Below the pieces are notes generated by a model. That model had not been told where the DNA came from, ran no database searches, and was given only the letters and a program-made list of their open reading frames with translations. The position numbers and the translations under genes were made by a program. Below are positions 6,325 through 8,867 of a DNA stretch of 8,867 nt, one piece after another. The stretch is from Lawsonibacter sp. (GTDB taxonomy: Bacteria > Bacillota > Clostridia > Oscillospirales > Oscillospiraceae). The stretch's first letter is position 1. Each line of letters starts with the position of its first letter. The stretch is from positions 1-8,867 of the forward strand of contig JAHHSC010000056.1 of assembly GCA_020025455.1 (NCBI GenBank), read 5' to 3'.

Positions 6325-7701
6325 ATGGAACGATATGGCATTTCTGTTAACATCGATCATGTCCCCGCCCTGGACCCCGAGTTTATCCCTATTTTCAAGT
6401 TTAACGAAGCCTTCCTAAAGGATGCCAAAAAGCCCATCTCCATTGCCGTTGAGCGAGCCGATGGCCAGATGGCTGCCTGCCACACCTTCATCCACGGCAC
6501 GCCCGATATGGCCGATGCCGACCACTATTACGTCAACCGCTTGGTCAAGACCATCCTCTGGATGAAGGGCGGTTTTAAAATCTATGTCTCCGACCAGGAC
6601 GTCTACGACTATTTGAATCGTACGTTCTGCGCCGGAGGCGAGCAGGAGTTCGACTGGGACTACTTCGCCAATATCTTCGAGCGCCCCTTTGAAATCGTCT
6701 GCACCGATCAGGTTCCCGAAGCGCTTGATGCTCCCAAGGCCATCGGCGGCCACCTGGACGGCTGCCGCATTGGCTTTGATGCCGGCGGCTCCGACCGCAA
6801 GGTTTCCGCCGTTATTGATGGCGAGACGGTTTTCTCTGAGGAGGTTGTCTGGTTCCCCAAGATCAACTCCGACCCCGACTACCATTACGACGGCATTGTG
6901 TCCGCCCTCAAATCTGCCGCCGAGCACATGCCCCGTGTGGACAGCGTGGGCGTCAGCTCTGCCGGTATTTTCATTAACAACCGCACCATGAATGCCTCCC
7001 TGTTTCTGAAGGTCCCCAAGGATCTCTATGACGCAAAGGTCAAGGATATCTACATCCGTGCCGTCCACGACACCTTCGGCGACATCCCCTATGCCGTTGT
7101 CAACGACGGGGATGTGTCCGCGCTGGCTGGTACCATGAGCCTGAAGAGCAACAACGTTCTGGGCATGGCCATGGGCACCAGTGAGGCCGCCGGTTATGTG
7201 GACGCAGAGGGCCGCATCACCGGCTGGCTCAACGAGCTGGCTTTTGTTCCCGTTGACGCCGCCGCCACCGCCATGCGCGATGAGTGGTCCGGCGACATCG
7301 GCTGCGGCGTGAAGTACTTCTCTCAGGATGGCGTGATCAAGCTGGCTCCCCGCGCCGGCATCACCCTGGACGAGAGCCTCAGCCCCGCCGAGAAGCTGAA
7401 GGTCGTCCAGAAGCTGATGGAGGAGGGCGACGCCCGCGCCGCTCAGGTCTACGACTCCATCGGTGTCTACCTTGGTCACACCCTTGCGTACTACTTCGAC
7501 CTGTACGGCTTCCGCTACGTGCTGCTGCTGGGCCGCGTCATGTCCGGCAAGGGCGGCGATCTGCTGCTGGAGTCCTGCAAGAAGGTGCTGGCTGAGGAGT
7601 ACCCCGAGGTTGCCAAGGCCATCGAGCTGGCTCTGCCCGACGAGCAGTTCCGCCGCGTGGGTCAGTCCATGGCCGCCGCCAGCCTGCCCGCAATCCAGTA
7701 A
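6325..7701 (+). CDS. ROK-family sugar kinase-like protein with an extra N-terminal domain
   Basis: This is a 458-residue protein. From about residue 147 it follows the ROK (glucokinase-like) fold: phosphate loop FDAGGS (151-156, usually DxGGT), GVSSAGI (209-215), NDGDVSALAG (260-269) with D261 at the catalytic Asp position, GMAMGTSEAAG (280-290), ELAFVPVD (304-311) and a C-terminal LGHTLAYYFDLYG...LLLGR helix region (383-404). Several motifs deviate. GTGxGGG is GTSEAAG, the zinc-ligand His of ExGH is Phe307, and only one Cys of the CxCGxxGC motif remains (C327). Residues 1-145 are an added domain I do not recognise. Typical ROK kinases are about 300 residues. Lying before nagA, the likeliest role is phosphorylating GlcNAc or a related amino sugar in the cytoplasm; a sensor or non-catalytic role is possible. 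The ATG is preceded by GGAGGAG (6311-6317) 7 nt upstream. ROK repressors carry a helix-turn-helix at the N-terminus; none is evident here. Confidence 0.85.
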   Translation: MERYGISVNIDHVPALDPEFIPIFKFNEAFLKDAKKPISIAVERADGQMAACHTFIHGTPDMADADHYYVNRLVKTILWMKGGFKIYVSDQDVYDYLNRTFCAGGEQEFDWDYFANIFERPFEIVCTDQVPEALDAPKAIGGHLDGCRIGFDAGGSDRKVSAVIDGETVFSEEVVWFPKINSDPDYHYDGIVSALKSAAEHMPRVDSVGVSSAGIFINNRTMNASLFLKVPKDLYDAKVKDIYIRAVHDTFGDIPYAVVNDGDVSALAGTMSLKSNNVLGMAMGTSEAAGYVDAEGRITGWLNELAFVPVDAAATAMRDEWSGDIGCGVKYFSQDGVIKLAPRAGITLDESLSPAEKLKVVQKLMEEGDARAAQVYDSIGVYLGHTLAYYFDLYGFRYVLLLGRVMSGKGGDLLLESCKKVLAEEYPEVAKAIELALPDEQFRRVGQSMAAASLPAIQ

Positions 7702-7735
7702 TCTTATGACCGAATAAGTCCATTTGCTCTGCCTG

Positions 7736-7764
7736 TGCGGGGGCGGCCGCAGGCCGCCCCCGCA
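7736..7764 (+). terminator. GC-rich hairpin between the ROK gene and nagA (weak terminator or attenuator)
   Basis: TGCGGGGGCGGCC (7736-7748) and its exact complement (7752-7764) flank a 3-nt loop, a very stable 13-bp stem 34 nt after the ROK stop. It is followed by TCTTTAAG rather than a continuous T-tract, so termination is probably partial. No convincing new promoter lies before nagA at 7806, suggesting read-through. It may instead be an mRNA-stabilising hairpin setting the ratio of the two proteins. Confidence 0.65.
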
Positions 7765-7805
7765 TCTTTAAGTTCAATGATTCAGCATCAGAAAGGAACT
7801 GTTCT

Positions 7806-8867
7806 ATGAAGATCAAAAACGCCAACGTTTTTATCGGCCACTCCTTCACCGACGCAGATGTGGAATTTCATAAGACCATTACCGCCATCGGTGCTCACTC
7901 CGGTGAAGCCGACTTGGACGCTGAGGGCTGTTACCTGATCCCAGGTCTTGTGGACATTCACACCCACGGCAATCTGGGGCACGATTTCTCCGACGGCCTG
8001 GCCGACGGCATCCAGCCGATGGCCGACTTCTATGCCGCCAACGGTGTGACCTCCTTCCTTGGCACCACCATGACCTTGAAGGAGGATGTACTCACACCCG
8101 CCTGCCATGTCATCCGCGACTGGAAGCGTCAGGGCGGCGCTAAGTGCGCCGGTGTCCATCTGGAGGGCCCCTTCGTGTGCCAGGCCAAGTGCGGCGCTCA
8201 GGACCCTGCCAATCTGCATCTGCCCGATGTGGACCTGTTCCATCGTCTCAACGAGGCCACCGGAAACCAGATCCGCCTCATCACAATGGCCTGTGAGGAA
8301 GCCGGCGCCATGGACTTCATCCGCGAAGTCTCCAAGGTCTGCACCATTTCCCTGGGGCACACCGTAGCCGACTACGACACCGCTATGGAGGCCTTTCAGA
8401 ATGGTGCCACTCACGTCACCCACCTCTTTAACGCCATGCCCTCCTTCCTGCACCGGGACCCCGGCGTCATTGGTGCCGCTCTGGACTCCGGTGCCAGCGT
8501 GGAGCTGATCTGTGATGGTCTGCACATCCATCCGGCCGTCATCCGCGCCACCCACAAGCTCTTTGGTGACAAGCTGAACCTGATTTCCGACTCTCTGCGC
8601 TGTGCCGGTATGCCAGACGGCGACTACACCTTGGGAGGCCAGCCCATCGAGGTGAAGAACCACCGCGCCACCCTGAAGGGGACCAACACCCTGGCCGGCT
8701 CCTCCATCACGGTACTGGACGCTCTGCGCAATGTGGTGAAGTTTGGTCTGCCCCTGGAGGACGCTGTCTACGCCGCCTCCACCGCCCCCGCCGATGCCAT
8801 CCGCATGGACAAAATCGGCCGCATCGAGCTGGGCTGCGCCGCCGACCTGGTCCTGCTGGACAAGGAT
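7806..8867 (+). CDS. nagA: N-acetylglucosamine-6-phosphate deacetylase, C-terminus cut off by window end
   Basis: The frame is open from the ATG at 7806 to the last base, 354 residues; family members are about 380, so only a short tail is missing. The enzyme hydrolyses GlcNAc-6-phosphate to glucosamine-6-phosphate and acetate in the cytoplasm, feeding amino-sugar catabolism or wall precursor recycling. Amidohydrolase marks are PGLVDIHTHG (46-55) with the HxH pair H52/H54, HLEGPF (118-123) with metal ligand E120, SLGHT (182-186) with H185, THLFNAM (205-211) with H206, ICDGLHIHP (235-243) with substrate-contacting H240, and LISDS (259-263) with catalytic D262. The set E120/H185/H206 matches the single-metal site of E. 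coli NagA. Ribosome binding site AAGGAA lies about 8 nt before the ATG. It is 104 nt downstream of the ROK gene, presumably the same transcript. No nagB is visible. Confidence 0.95.
   Translation, partial: MKIKNANVFIGHSFTDADVEFHKTITAIGAHSGEADLDAEGCYLIPGLVDIHTHGNLGHDFSDGLADGIQPMADFYAANGVTSFLGTTMTLKEDVLTPACHVIRDWKRQGGAKCAGVHLEGPFVCQAKCGAQDPANLHLPDVDLFHRLNEATGNQIRLITMACEEAGAMDFIREVSKVCTISLGHTVADYDTAMEAFQNGATHVTHLFNAMPSFLHRDPGVIGAALDSGASVELICDGLHIHPAVIRATHKLFGDKLNLISDSLRCAGMPDGDYTLGGQPIEVKNHRATLKGTNTLAGSSITVLDALRNVVKFGLPLEDAVYAASTAPADAIRMDKIGRIELGCAADLVLLDKD

Noticed and set aside
6415..7479. Minus-strand open frame of 354 codons within the ROK gene
   Set aside because: Gly/Asp/Val-rich shadow of biased codons; the plus strand has clear ROK motifs, promoter and ribosome binding site.
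7788..8663. Minus-strand open frame of 291 codons across nagA
   Set aside because: No domain, and the plus strand encodes all NagA catalytic motifs in one uninterrupted frame.

Overview
The window looks like chromosomal DNA from a GC-rich, Gram-positive gut Clostridium, most likely of the Oscillospiraceae (Flavonifractor/Lawsonibacter/Oscillibacter-like). This placement is inference. It rests on the GC-rich third codon positions, strong AGGAGG-type ribosome binding sites, a wall-binding SLH protein beside a MacB-type transporter with no TolC-like partner, and the Dus and ROK variants present. I see no mobile elements, phage genes, CRISPR, tRNA or rRNA.

Left part, all on the minus strand (about 4.9 kb down to the left edge): a four-gene operon. 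In transcription order it encodes an unusually long HlyD/MacA-like membrane fusion protein (4749-3052), a MacB/LolD-type ABC ATPase (3040-2345), a MacB/FtsX-type permease (2348-1092) and a secreted protein with three S-layer homology repeats (1073 to beyond base 1, C-terminus cut off). Gaps are 11 nt, a 4-nt ATGA overlap and 18 nt, so the genes are almost certainly co-transcribed. Together they suggest an ATP-driven mechanotransmission-type pump or exporter plus a wall-attached partner or cargo. The promoter is recognisable (TATAAT at 4853-4848). Directly upstream of its -35 sits an exact match to the WalR/YycF-type direct repeat TGTAAT-N5-TGTAAT. There is a 15-nt perfect palindrome further upstream and a 12-nt palindrome just downstream of the start site.

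Middle: a very strong hairpin terminator (perfect 22-bp stem, A-tract and T-tract on either side) separates this operon from a minus-strand tRNA-dihydrouridine synthase gene (6039-5083, GTG start) with its own promoter.

Right part, plus strand: a divergent promoter with extended -10 drives a two-gene amino-sugar unit. The first gene is a 458-residue ROK-family kinase-like protein with an unrecognised N-terminal domain of about 145 residues and several altered ROK motifs. After a GC-rich hairpin comes nagA (N-acetylglucosamine-6-phosphate deacetylase), truncated by the window end. The pairing suggests phosphorylation then deacetylation of an N-acetylated amino sugar, although the ROK protein has lost most of the usual zinc site and may have another substrate or a non-catalytic role.

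The most unusual items are the tandem two-module HlyD adaptor, the SLH protein wired into a MacB-type operon, the WalR-like box in front of it and the divergent ROK protein. None of these proves a new system. They are testable leads.
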